Source of the DNA: Pyronema omphalodes
Lineage: Eukaryota; Ascomycota; Pezizomycetes; Pezizales; Pyronemataceae
Length of the DNA: 64,000 nt
Direction: 5' to 3'
NCBI GenBank assembly: GCA_024516155.1
Contig: JAJJXM010000020.1
Coordinates: 496,001 to 560,000, forward strand
Shown here one piece after another: positions 25,601 through 35,130 of the stretch (position 1 is its first letter; each line of letters begins with the position of its first letter). The notes under the pieces were generated by a model. It saw only the letters and a list, made by a program, of their open reading frames with translations. It ran no database searches and was not told the origin of the DNA. A program made the position numbers and the translations under genes.

Positions 25601-25980
25601 ATTCTCGTAAACAAGGCCATCCAGCAAGGTTCCTCAATTCTGAAGGGTTGGCCTGTACATAATCATTATGATACAAGTGATAGTGTATGAAGGGGAAGAA
25701 CTCACTTAGTGATCATACATATCCGAGTCTCCTTGTTCAGCCTCCATCTATATCCCACAATATTATAGCTCATTATTACATGCTTTGAGGATCCATATAA
25801 ACTTATTGTCAAATCCGTTAACTCCATCCACCTCTATCCTCACGCCTGGAGGAGAGTTGCTTGGGATCATGAAGGATGTACATGACTACCGTGGGAGATT
25901 ATGCCGATTATGTTGTATATCTACTGTAATTTAAGCCTGTTATTCTAGATGTTAATTCAAGGTAATAAATGTCAAACATA
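19673..25980. other. Gene-poor spacer
   Basis: The first 500 bases are the likely 3' UTR of the MATH-BTB gene. A relatively GC-rich patch at 20.6-21.2 kb has overlapping open frames on both strands (117 and 212 codons), but neither resembles a known protein and both rest on CCGCCG-type composition. 21.2-26 kb is AT-rich with short tandem patches (23085-23145, GATATGC-type units; 23220-23270, GCCCGCACCACATATCA units) and a hairpin at 22543-22594. I find no gene. Confidence 0.5.
22543..22594. repeat. Inverted repeat / hairpin
   Basis: A perfect 14-bp inverted repeat (GGATGAAACTTGAA and its complement TTCAAGTTTCATCC) encloses a second short complementary pair (AGATT and AATCT) and an 11-nt loop. 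The stem is therefore about 19 bp with a 2-nt internal mismatch. It lies in non-coding DNA. It could be a transposon remnant or a structured transcript; nothing nearby decides which. Confidence 0.75.
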
Positions 25981-26271
25981 GAAAAACTCCAAGACGTCCT
26001 CAATTTCGTGTATTCATGCAAGAAGTCCCATAATATTTCCCGGAGCTACTGCGAAAGCCCAATAAGATTCGATGAGGATCATAGTAAACTAGTAAAGCTT
26101 GTCAAGATCCCGGGCATGCAGGATAAGTGTAAGGAACGAGATGTGGAAGTTAGTGCGCGGTCCAAAAACGTACTTGGAGATGGTCATCCAGATACCTTAA
26201 AGGCCATGGGTAGCCTAATTGCACTCTCACTTTGGTATAAAAACATCTCTTCTAACCTTTCTTGTTCTTAG
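25981..26271 (+). pseudogene. Internally deleted relic of an NB-ARC-TPR (NLR) gene
   Basis: The open frame (QDVLNFVYSCKKSHNIS...) matches the minus-strand NLR gene at 28.5-32.9 kb. The first part corresponds to the segment just after its P-loop (QDVLDFVYSCKKSHHVF, FDEDYRKLAKLVKIPG). It then jumps directly to the first TPR unit (DKCEELQVKVTELSKQVLGEDDPDTLKAMG). About 380 codons, nearly all of NB-ARC, are missing. The match begins at an acceptor-like CATAG at the same place where the intact gene has its intron end. There, one extra C (AAAAACTCC versus AAAAACTC) destroys the GKTQ reading frame. The tail (SLWYKNIS) resembles a later TPR unit, suggesting a second join. No HeLo part is seen upstream. 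It is a dead copy on the opposite strand, about 2.3 kb from the intact gene. Confidence 0.85.
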
Positions 26272-26561
26272 TGCCATAGATAGCGATAGAGAATTACATA
26301 TGATCAACAATGGCAACGATGATAGTTATAAGAGATGCTAGAGCCCAGGAAATCTCCACGTAAATGAGGATAATTGGCTCGCCTAAATCGCTTTTGAAGT
26401 AGGCCTACTCGGCAATTGAAGCGATAATTTACACATAACTTCAGTGTGAAACGCGATTCTCTCACTATTGACCCATCACGTGCATAGAAGTAACGACAAC
26501 GACAGGAACGCTTTCGCTGTTGCTCCGGCTGCAGTACGAAGGTTGTCACAATATTTATACT

Positions 26562-26760
26562 GGAGGACTTCCCATCGCTCTATTCGGGGCGGATATAACA
26601 ACCTAAACTTTACCTATGCGATGGAAATAGAAAATCCGAATAGACAGGGGGATACCTACCCCCTGTCTATCCTAGTGCTCTATTCGTGTTCTATAGAAAA
26701 TATATTTTTTTGTGAAATAGGCTCTCCCGTTCGTTGCTATAGAGCGATGGGAAGCCCTCT
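26562..26760. mobile_element. MITE-like element with terminal inverted repeats
   Basis: Left end 26562-26583 (GGAGGACTTCCCATCGCTCT...) and right end 26739-26760 are inverted copies, 20 of 22 bases matching. The same four bases TACT lie immediately outside on the left (26558-26561) and overlap the right end (26760-26763), consistent with a TA or TACT target duplication. The 200-bp interior has no ORF and contains a strong internal palindrome (GACAGGGGGATACC / TACCCCCTGTC, 26643-26668). The size, ends and lack of coding capacity fit a non-autonomous DNA transposon; the superfamily is not assigned. Confidence 0.75.
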
Positions 26761-26763
26761 ACT

Positions 26764-27387
26764 CTCTCCCTTCCGGATACTTTAATCACTTCCCCTTATA
26801 TGCTGCTATTCTTGTAACGTTGATTAACTATGTTGAATTAAGTTGACGACACTATTACCAACCTTCATCCTAGTCGAACTCCCCGGACAGCGGCTTTGTA
26901 CTATGTGTTTTTCTCGACCTCGGTAATTCCTCTCACCAGCGCTAGACTTCTTGATCCCGATTCCGGACTTCCTGTTCAGCCTCGCCCTCGGCGTTCTGAT
27001 TTTGATCCAGCGATTAACTATTGAACAGACAAATGGAAATGACTGCAATAAGGATATTTAAGATAATCAAAAATCAGATGTAAAGTAAATGGAGCGTGGA
27101 GATGAAAGTCGTTGTATAAATAACATAATCCTAGATTCAAGCGCAGGAGGCGATTGGGGCAGAAGAATGTCTATAAATTGTTCCATTCAGTGTTGTACTG
27201 GTATAATCTTTCTGTCAAGCTTCTAGATGAAGATGCCGCTACCGCAGAATGTCACCGAGATTGTTTTCCAAAGAGGATGCACTCATTGGCATTATTATAA
27301 AGTTCGTATAAACTGATGTTTTGGCTACTTACGCACACAAGCGAAAATTAGTAATGAGCAGCCCTCGCATCCATTACGTTCAAGAAT
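26764..27387. other. Gene-free interval between MITE-like and LINE-like elements
   Basis: AT-rich DNA with no recognised gene. The 74-codon minus-strand frame at 26824-27048 does not resemble a known family. Confidence 0.5.
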
Positions 27388-27813
27388 ACATATGGCTTTG
27401 AGAGTGAAGAGGTGTAGAGAGCAGAGAAAAGGAGCGGAGACCAGTGTAATCGAGCAGAAAAAAGAGGAGAGGAGAGGAGAGGAACAGTGAGGATAGTGAG
27501 AAGAGAAAAGGAGAGCAGAGAAGAGCAGAGGCAGGTTACGAATGACGGAATGAGAGTGTCGAGTTGAGAACGCCGAGTCGGAAAAGAGCAAACAGGGCTC
27601 CAAAATATAACAACGAGAATGAAAACCAGCAGGAAGAAGAGAGGTGGCGACAGGCCCAAGAAATGAAGTACGCTCTGGGGCAGATCCCAGCGAGACTCTA
27701 AGGTAACAGCTAGAGCCTCGAAATGTATTTAGACTGTAGCATACGTCATAACCTTAAGGTTGGGAACGTTCAAGGAAATCAAATCAAATCAAATCAAAAA
27801 CATATGGCTTTGA
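27388..27813 (+). mobile_element. 5'-truncated non-LTR (LINE-like) copy A with target-site duplication
   Basis: The 14-bp sequence ACATATGGCTTTGA occurs at 27388-27401 and again at 27800-27813, flanking a 398-bp insert. The insert begins in a purine-rich, Lys/Glu/Arg-coding stretch and carries the end of a reading frame (RWRQAQEMKYALGQIPARL, then TAA). It continues with a 3' region containing CATAACCTTAAGGTTGGGAACGTTC and ends in tandem (AATCA)n. Target duplication, 5' truncation and a simple-sequence 3' tail are together diagnostic of target-primed reverse transcription. Related copies lie at about 33.5, 35.0 and 37.2 kb. Confidence 0.85.
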
Positions 27814-28537
27814 ATTGATAATCATTACGAGAATTAATAACTATGGTAGTCAGAATGGAGTACATACGCGCTATCTGGTCCGGGTTGTGCGACAGGGGGG
27901 TAAGCCCTCAAAACAACGTCTCAACAACAACCAGTCATTGAAAGGCGCGGTCGTACACGATATGGGCATGCAGAACAAGTAAAATCTACACGGGCGGTGA
28001 ATTTTTTACAAGCCATAGAGCTTACAGAGATTTCCAAAAAAGAAAATGCGAATGATATTAAATGTTCGCCTGAATTAGAACAATATATAATCTTCCATGC
28101 ATCTCTAGGGTGACACCAATATTGTCTCTTAGCAATTTCTCATTACTCCCCTTCTAGACCATTTGTATACGAAATCATCCACCTTTTACTATGATTTTCA
28201 AAAGTAAAAATGGTTGCTTCAATGATAGTCTTTTCGAGGCAGGTATATTGATAGTTCATTCATATATACCCCTTCAATTTAGCCTAGTATCACTTAATAT
28301 AATTTAAGCCCACCCTTTAATTGCAGACATAAGATGACCACCTGTCCAGCTTGATGTATGAAGGTTACAAGTAAAGAAACGTTTGGCCTTCCGCCTTGAT
28401 CCTGCAAACAACCTTATGGTTTCATCAGAGCCCCGTTCTTTCTCCCGCTATAGGCTGAGCATGATGTATAAGTTAGCAATCGCAGCCCGTCAATATTGTA
28501 ATCCGGAAGCATGATACGACTTACAACGCGACAAATC
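27814..28537. other. 3' flank of the NLR gene, no gene seen
   Basis: AT-rich sequence between LINE-like copy A and the stop codon of the minus-strand NLR gene. It probably includes that gene's 3' UTR. Confidence 0.5.
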
Positions 28538-31500
28538 CTAGTCTTCTGCCTCGGACTTCCACTCGTTTAAGGCTGCCATCGATGACTTAGTTTCTTCGTC
28601 CTCACTGCCTAAAATCCGCGAACGGCGAGATACAACCTCCTCCATCATTTTTATAGCTACATCCAGAGAAGATTTGGCGTGGCATGTGTATGCAACGTTT
28701 TCCATGGTCGTCAAGGTATCTGGATGGTCTTCGCCGAGGACGACTTTGCGAGTCTCCAGAACCTTTCGATATAACGTTTCAGCTTCTTCAAATCTCTCTT
28801 TATCTAGAAGCGTATATGCAAGGCTATTCATGACCCTTAAGGTAGCTGGATGTTCTTCACCAAGGACGACTTCGCGAACCTTCAAAACTTCTCGTTTTAA
28901 TGTTTCGGCTTCATCCAAGCTCCCTTCATCCTGAAGTGTGGATGCAAGACTAGCCATGGCTTCCAAGGTATCTGGGTGGTCTTCGCCAAGTGTGGATTTT
29001 CGAAGATCCAAAACTTTTCGCTGCAATGTTTCGGCTTCGTCCAAAATCCCTCTGCTTGAAAGCGCCAATGATAGGTGCTCCATCGCCTTCAGGGTATCTG
29101 GATGGTCTTCACCAAGGACTACTTTGCGAACCTCCAAAACCTTTCGTCGTAACGTTTCGGCTTCGTTCAAAATCCCTCTACTCGAAAGCGTTAAAGAGAG
29201 GTGGTACATCGCCTTTAGGGTATCTGGATGGTCTTCACCAAGGACGACTTTGCGAACCTCCAAAACTTTTCGTCGTAACGTTTCGGCTTCGTCCAAAATC
29301 CCTCTACTCGAAAGCGTCCAAGAGAGGCTGGCCATCGTATTTAGGGTATCAGGATGGTCTTCACCAAGGACGACTTTGCGAACCTCCAAAACTTTTCGTC
29401 GTAACATTTCGGCTTCGTCCAAAATGCCTCTGCTTGAAAGCGTCAATGAGAGGCTGTCCATCGCATCCAGGGTATCTGGGTGGTCTTCGCCAAGGACGCC
29501 TTTGCAAAAATGCAAAACCTGTCGCAGTAACGTTTCTGCTTCATCCGATCTCTCTTCATTTTGAAGTGTGGATGCAAGATTATCCATGGCCACCAAGGTA
29601 TCTGGATGGTCTTCGCCGAGTACGATTTTACTGGTTTCCATAACCTTTCGCTGTAATTTTTCGATTTCGTCGAATCCCTCTTTGCTTGGAAGCACCAATG
29701 AGAGGTAGTACATCGCCTGTAGAGTGTCTGGGTGGTCTTCGCCAAGTGTGGATTTGCGAACATCCAAAACTTGTCGCTGCAATGTTTCGGCTTCATCCAA
29801 AATCCCTCTGCTGGAAAGTGCCAATGATAGGTCCTCCATCGCATCCAGGGTATTTGGGTGGTCTTGGCCGAGGACGACTGTGCTGGTACTTACAACCTTT
29901 CTTCTCAATGCTTCAGCTTCTTCCAATTTTCCGTTCTCCTGAATCAGAAATGCAAGGTCACCCATGGCTACTAAGGTATCCGGGTGGTCCTGGCCGAGGA
30001 TAACTGTTCTCGTTCCCAGAGCCTTTCTTCCCAAGGTTTCAGCTTCGTCTAATTTCCTATTACTCCGAAGCAGAAACGCAAGGTTATCCATGGCTGCTAA
30101 GGTATCTGGATGATCTTCGCCAATGAGCACTCTGCAGTTTTCCAGAGCCATGTGCTGTAAGCTTTCGGCTTCGTTCAATCTTCGTTTGTACCAAAGCGTA
30201 AATGCAAGGTTACCCATGGCTGTCAAGGTATCTGGATGATTTTCCCCAGTGACGACTTTACGGATTTCCAGTATCTTTCTCTCCATTGTTTCGGCTTCGT
30301 TGAATCTTTCTCTGCGCCGTAGCATTACCGCAACGTTTTTCATGGCTTCTAAGGTGTCTGGGTGGTCTTTGCCGAGTAAAACTTCGCGGACCTCCAAAAC
30401 CTTTCGCTGTAAGGTTTCGACCTCGTCGAATCGCCCTTTATGTCGAAGTGTAAACGCAAGGCTGTTCATGGCTCTTAAGGTATCGGGGTGGTCTTCTCCA
30501 AAGACGACTTTGCGGGTCTCTAGAATCTTTCGCTGTATATTTTCGGCTTCGTCCATTCTCCCTCTCTGCAAAAGCGTATTTGCAAGGTCACCCATGGCTT
30601 TTAAGGTGTCTGGATCATCTTCACCAAGTACCTGTTTAGACAACTCAGTAACTTTAACCTGTAATTCCTCGCACTTATCGCGTAATCCACTATCGAAAAG
30701 TCTGTCCGCAAGAAGTAGCATCGATTTTAATGTTTCTACATGCTCATAGCCTAGTAAACGTTGGCGCATTGTCATGCATCGTTCAGCCAGGGCTTGAGAG
30801 TCGCGGTAACGGCCCGTCTTTCCCAGATATTCGGCCATTGAAAAACATATCGTGGCAATGTGAATATTATCAAGGTCTTTTCCGGCGTATGACAAGAAAG
30901 CTGTAGTATGAGGAAGGTATTCACGCCAACGTGGCCAGTGTTCAAAGGTTCCATCTGGCGGGATGGCGTTGGAGAGCACTCGGGCTGTAGTTTCAATTGC
31001 GCTTGCTTTCTCTTCGGGTAAAATGAAGTACTGTATTGCAAGGTGGACGAGTGAATGCAAAGTATATGTCCTCCCTATACTACCTTCCTGGTGTTGCAAT
31101 AGTGAGAAGTTTCGGAGTTTTGCCAGAGCTTCCCCAAGCAGAATTTCATCAGACTGAATTTCCAGTCCGGACAGAAGTTCATGCGGTATTCCCTGTGCTC
31201 CAACGCATGCCATCAATCGTAGAATAGAGCCTGCAAGAGGTGATTGCTTCTGAATCTGTCGGAAGGTGATTTCCAATGTGGTCAACACCGTCTCAGCGCT
31301 TCCAACCGAAGATTCCGATAAATCCTGCCTGAAAGGATTGTACACCGGTTTCGAAAGTAATTGCTGTTGGTCCGCCTTTGTTTTCTGAAACTTTGCGAGA
31401 TATTGGGTTGGCGTAATCAGTTGTCGGCTCATCTCGAGATACGAAGCAACCTGAGTGATCGCAAGGGGCAAGTACTGTAGTTCGTGGAGAAGCTTCTCGC

Positions 31501-32893
31501 AATCAGCGTCGTTGTATGGTGCGCCACTGGGATAATGTTTCTGAAATAAGGCCTTCGCATCGGTGGGGACCATCGCTTCCTTCGTTAGTACACCTCTGGA
31601 GCCAGCTAACTGCTGAGCAACTTCATAGTCTCTTGTAGTGATAACGAGAGTTCCTTTCGCACACTTCGGAATAAATTTAACTAACCCATGGCTCTCGCCG
31701 CCGGTGGAGCCAGGAAAGAAGTCTGTTTTCTTATCGGCATTATCGAATACTACTATCCAATCCCCGCTCTCTCCACTTTCCAACCAATTCCTGACAATCC
31801 CCCGGATGTCCTGACTAGGATCTGATTCGTCATATCCCGGGATCTTGACGAGCTTTGCCAGTTTGCGATAGTCCTCATCGAATCTTGTCGGGCTTTCGCA
31901 GTAGATCCAGAAAACATGATGGGACTTCTTGCACGAATACACAAAATCCAAGACGTCTTGAGTTTTTCTGTATCCCCAAGTTTTCTGATTAGCAACAGTT
32001 CATGCTACTTCGAATTACGAGGAATCGAGAAAACATACCCAACACCACCCAAACCATGCAAGGCAACCGAAACACGAGATATGAGGGGATCCTGTGTGCC
32101 TCTCTTTTGCTCGACAAACGTGCGAACCTGGGATTCTCCAACATAATCCTCGTTTTTCGGAAAGGGCACCATAAAATGGAGTTCCGAAGACACGCGTTCT
32201 GCCGACTCCGATGGTAGTTGCGCGGTAGAAGCAAAGTATCTGCTAGTTAGATGTTTGAGATCCTGGTTACATCGCTTGAGTCCCGTGATTAATTCCCGCA
32301 AGCGATCCTTGTCGCACAATGCCCATTGGAGCCTTTCACACAGACACAGAACGACTGAACTCCGCAGCCCGCTTTTCCAGTTCAATCAATGGGAGATTTT
32401 CTTGAAGGACTGATGCTATATTAGGTGAGGAGAAGACGGGGTCTGGAGATGTAACATCCTTTGGTCTGAAGAACACCTTGCGTGTCTTCTCTTTCATTCT
32501 TCTAAACCGTGATATTTTATTTTGATCGCTGGCAGATTCGATTAAATTTTCCGGCTCAATAATCAAAATACCGTAAGCACTTTCCATTTGCTGCATGTCG
32601 GCAAACACTTTGGCTACTCGTGCAAGTGTGCTGGCGACTAATTCGAGTTTCTCGGGATGCTGTTTGAGGAAATCGGCAATTGTGTTTTCGGAATCCAACC
32701 CGTTCGCCTGTTGATTTGTCACATAAGCCCAATCCTTCAATCTTTCTCCTTGAACCCTGAATTGCCGTTGGAGTTCCGTGAAATCCTCCCCAAGTGCTTT
32801 GGCGGTCTCAAAGATTTTATAACCCCGAAGTGCCGTACCGACGAGGAGGGCAATCAGCCCCGGTATGCCGATAGATATTCCGACCGGGTCCAT
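28538..32893 (-). CDS. HeLo/NB-ARC/TPR NLR-type receptor with an apparent frameshift
   Basis: Exon 1 is 32893-32039, intron 32038-31968 (GTATGT...ACAG), exon 2 is 31967-28538; about 1,428 residues if the frame were continuous. Domain order: a HeLo-type N-terminus from MDPVGISIGIPGLIALLVG (residues 1 to about 190; in the family a membrane-targeting, cell-death-executing domain); a P-loop GLGGVGKT at about 281-288, completed exactly across the intron; Walker B-like WIVVFDNAD; a sensor-type TLVITTRD; a YLPLA motif; LHSLVHLA in the MHD position; then 17 TPRs of 42 residues (about 692-1405). Oddity: near 32336-32350 the HeLo frame (ending FSRSVSV) hits TGA, while the continuation ERLQWALCDKDRLRELI lies in another frame, a two-base discrepancy within a short GT run. 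No plausible intron spans it. The locus is therefore a recent pseudogene, a contraction allele, or a consensus error. A role in fungal self/non-self recognition is inferred from the architecture. The start is MDPVG; an upstream in-frame ATG at 32908 exists. Confidence 0.88.
28610..30751 (-). repeat. 17 tandem 126-bp TPR-coding units
   Basis: The C-terminal half of the NLR gene is an uninterrupted array of 42-codon units with consensus GEDHPDTLxAMxxLAxTLxx, followed by DEAETLxRKVLExRKVVL. This is kinesin-light-chain-type TPR (TPR_10/TPR_12). Units at 28988-29491 (four consecutive) are nearly identical, sharing LSSRGILDEAE and RKVLEVRKVVL blocks. The outer units are more diverged, a pattern expected from recent unit duplication or gene conversion. 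Antisense frames through the array are open only because the repeat length is divisible by three. Confidence 0.93.
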
Positions 32894-33421
32894 GACTAAG
32901 TTGGTCATACACAAGCTCTTCGGATGATGATCGAGCGACAGCTGTATACATACAATGAATAATCTCCGGTGGTAAATATGTAGTGACGTTGGATATTTCC
33001 CAGGTAGAATGAAAGTTCAGCGACATTTTGCGTTATGAAGTATCTTGAGCCCGCACTAACCTGTAGGTAATACGGGTCATGTGATAGGTGGTTTGTCGTA
33101 TTTGAAAAGGAAGGTACACAAGGCAAATATAGCGTCACGACCAGTTAATATATTCAGTATCATGTACTGCGCATTATTTCTGCAGAGTAAATAGTCTAGC
33201 ACGGAGCATATCGGTCATGACACAGCATAAGTTGAAGCAATCATGTAGTCCACACGAGAATACGGGTTTATAATGTATAATACCTGCAATATCTTCTATC
33301 AGAGAATGAGAAATACTGATAAATGGGTTTTATGAGTACCTGTTGTTTATGATCGACAATATTGCGTGTACCATGCACCTTATGTTAATATTCATGCAGT
33401 GGCAGTGTCCCCCAATTACTT
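32894..33421. other. Upstream region of the NLR gene
   Basis: AT-rich sequence containing the promoter of the minus-strand NLR gene. No other gene is seen. Confidence 0.5.
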
Positions 33422-33472
33422 GTGCCTAAAGATGGTGCTGCTATGGCACCATAGCCACCATCTTTAGGCACG
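33422..33472. repeat. 51-nt near-perfect palindrome
   Basis: GTGCCTAAAGATGGTG at 33422-33437 is matched by its exact reverse complement CACCATCTTTAGGCAC at 33457-33472. The central part (CTGCTATGGCACCATAGC) continues the symmetry with one small bulge. It folds into a long hairpin 0.5 kb upstream of the NLR start, at the 5' edge of a LINE-like copy. It may be the fused ends of a foldback element or a cruciform-forming site. Confidence 0.85.
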
Positions 33473-33499
33473 AGTATGGCATATCGCTATCACTAAACG

Positions 33500-33846
33500 T
33501 GGGTGGCGGAGGGATAGGAAGAGAGAAGACACAGGAGCGGCCCGACAAGCGAAAAAATAAAAAAAATAAAATGAAAAGCTTTGAATGTGAAGGGAAGGGA
33601 AGAGGAATGCGGGGAACAACCCGGAGGAGTAATTATTGAGCATATAGGGCTCCAGAACATATTGACACGAAATAAAACTAGCATGGAGAATACGAGGGTG
33701 CTATAACCCCAAAAATGAAGAGTACTCTGGGGCTTTTCCCAGTAGGCCACCGGGATTACAGATGGGGGCCTGAAGATGTATATTAACACAGACCACGTCA
33801 TAACCTTACGGTTGGAACATTTGAGAATTAATGAAATCAAATCAAA
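33500..33846 (+). mobile_element. LINE-like copy B, diverged
   Basis: Same layout as copy A in the same orientation: purine-rich start, AAAATGAAGAGTACTCTGGGG matching the AAATGAAGTACGCTCTGGGG block, then GACCACGTCATAACCTTACG and a final GAAATCAAATCAAA tail ending near 33846. It is more diverged than copies A and D. The 5' boundary is approximate, and I could not define a clear target duplication. Confidence 0.7.
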
Positions 33847-34939
33847 CTCGACGTGGCTGAAAGCAGAGGATATATTGTCATCTGAACCACCTCTTGGTGA
33901 CAGAACTCGCACACGTCCAGTATTGCCCACCGCCCATCCAAATACCTTAGGGTCTCAAGTTCCACTGATATTATTATTACGCACCTTTCAAGGATAGAAA
34001 GTCGGTTTCGTCTGACCACAAGTACCTCTTGCTTTACACAGCCGCAGGCTGGAACCATGCACGGCCTGTTGCCTAGTTGATCTACCATAATAATAGAAGC
34101 TTATCCTGGTGAATAATACACCAGTACATAGGACTTCCATACAATTCCAGGATAATTTCTGAGCTAGAAATTGCATTTATGTACTACGGTGATGAATTTG
34201 TACTTACATGAGGTGCGAAAGATTTTCAACGCAGTTGAGTACAACAACACAATGAGGTCGTTGCTGACTAATACAAATCCTGTAGCGCCTCACAGAATTG
34301 CAAGCACACATCTAACAGTAGGTAAATATATACTCGACACCAGCAATTAATAGTGTATAGGGAACAAGTGGAAATGATTCCAGCCAGTGTTTTCCCCCAA
34401 AGAAGACGGACGTAAATTGGGGGTATGGAGTGACGTCCTGTGAGTCGCCCCCACGGCCTCCCGGCTCAACTTAAACCCCAACAACCCCTCTTCTTATGCA
34501 TGATAATACTTAAGCGAGATCCACAATTACGAAAGTACGCGAATTTGTGCTGCATTTTGGGCTGCAGACTTTGTCTCATTTCCGCTCTCGTCACTGCCCC
34601 ACGGCGGGGTACGAACCAGCCGCTGGTTCACAGCAGCAGCAGGAAATTATATGCGTAGTTGAGGTGGAAGCGGGGAGGGTATTCGTGCCCACTGGGGGTT
34701 CCCCCATCGTTACTCGTTCCTCTTATCACAAGCACTCCATGAGTGCCGCTACGGGAGCCCAGTGGACGCGATTAATGTCGGTGTGAAGTGTTGGTGCATA
34801 GTAGAGAGGTTGTTTGGGGCGCGGTTTAGGCTACTCACTGCACATCACTCGGTCATTCGCAACTCACTCCTGCCGTCGCCGGGGGAAACACAGGGTTGTA
34901 GCGCTGAAATAACTTATGGCCTGATTTTATTTGAATTTC
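33847..34939. other. Spacer between LINE-like copies
   Basis: No recognised gene. The moderately GC-rich part at 34.4-34.9 kb has short open frames on both strands without family resemblance. Confidence 0.5.
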
Positions 34940-35130
34940 TTGCACGTTTCCAACCTTAAGGTCGTCATGTATGCTACAGTTTTAATAAATTTCGGAGGCT
35001 CTGACTTTTACCTCAGAGTCTCGTTGCGATTTGCTCCAGAGCGTACATCATATCTTGGGCCTACTGTCGCCCTTTTTCTTCGTGCTGCTTTTGCTTCTCG
35101 TCGGTACATTTGGCCAGTCGATATCGTACT
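34940..35130 (-). mobile_element. LINE-like copy C, fragment
   Basis: Reads on the minus strand as the same 3' region: AGAGCGTACATCATATCTTG, CAGAGTCTCGTTGCGATTTG and CCAACCTTAAGGTCGTCATG correspond to the 3' block of copies A and D. The tail on its left (TGATTTTATTTG) is a degraded (TGATT)n. Boundaries are approximate. Confidence 0.68.

Noticed and set aside
28938..29643. + strand frames of 208 and 217 codons with internal repeats
   Set aside because: They are antisense to the TPR array; the 126-bp unit is divisible by three, so any frame that is open once stays open.
32005..32385. Separate gene starting MNWKSGLRSS
   Set aside because: That frame begins at TTG, not ATG, and continues the HeLo-NB-ARC linker; it is the second half of the frameshifted exon.
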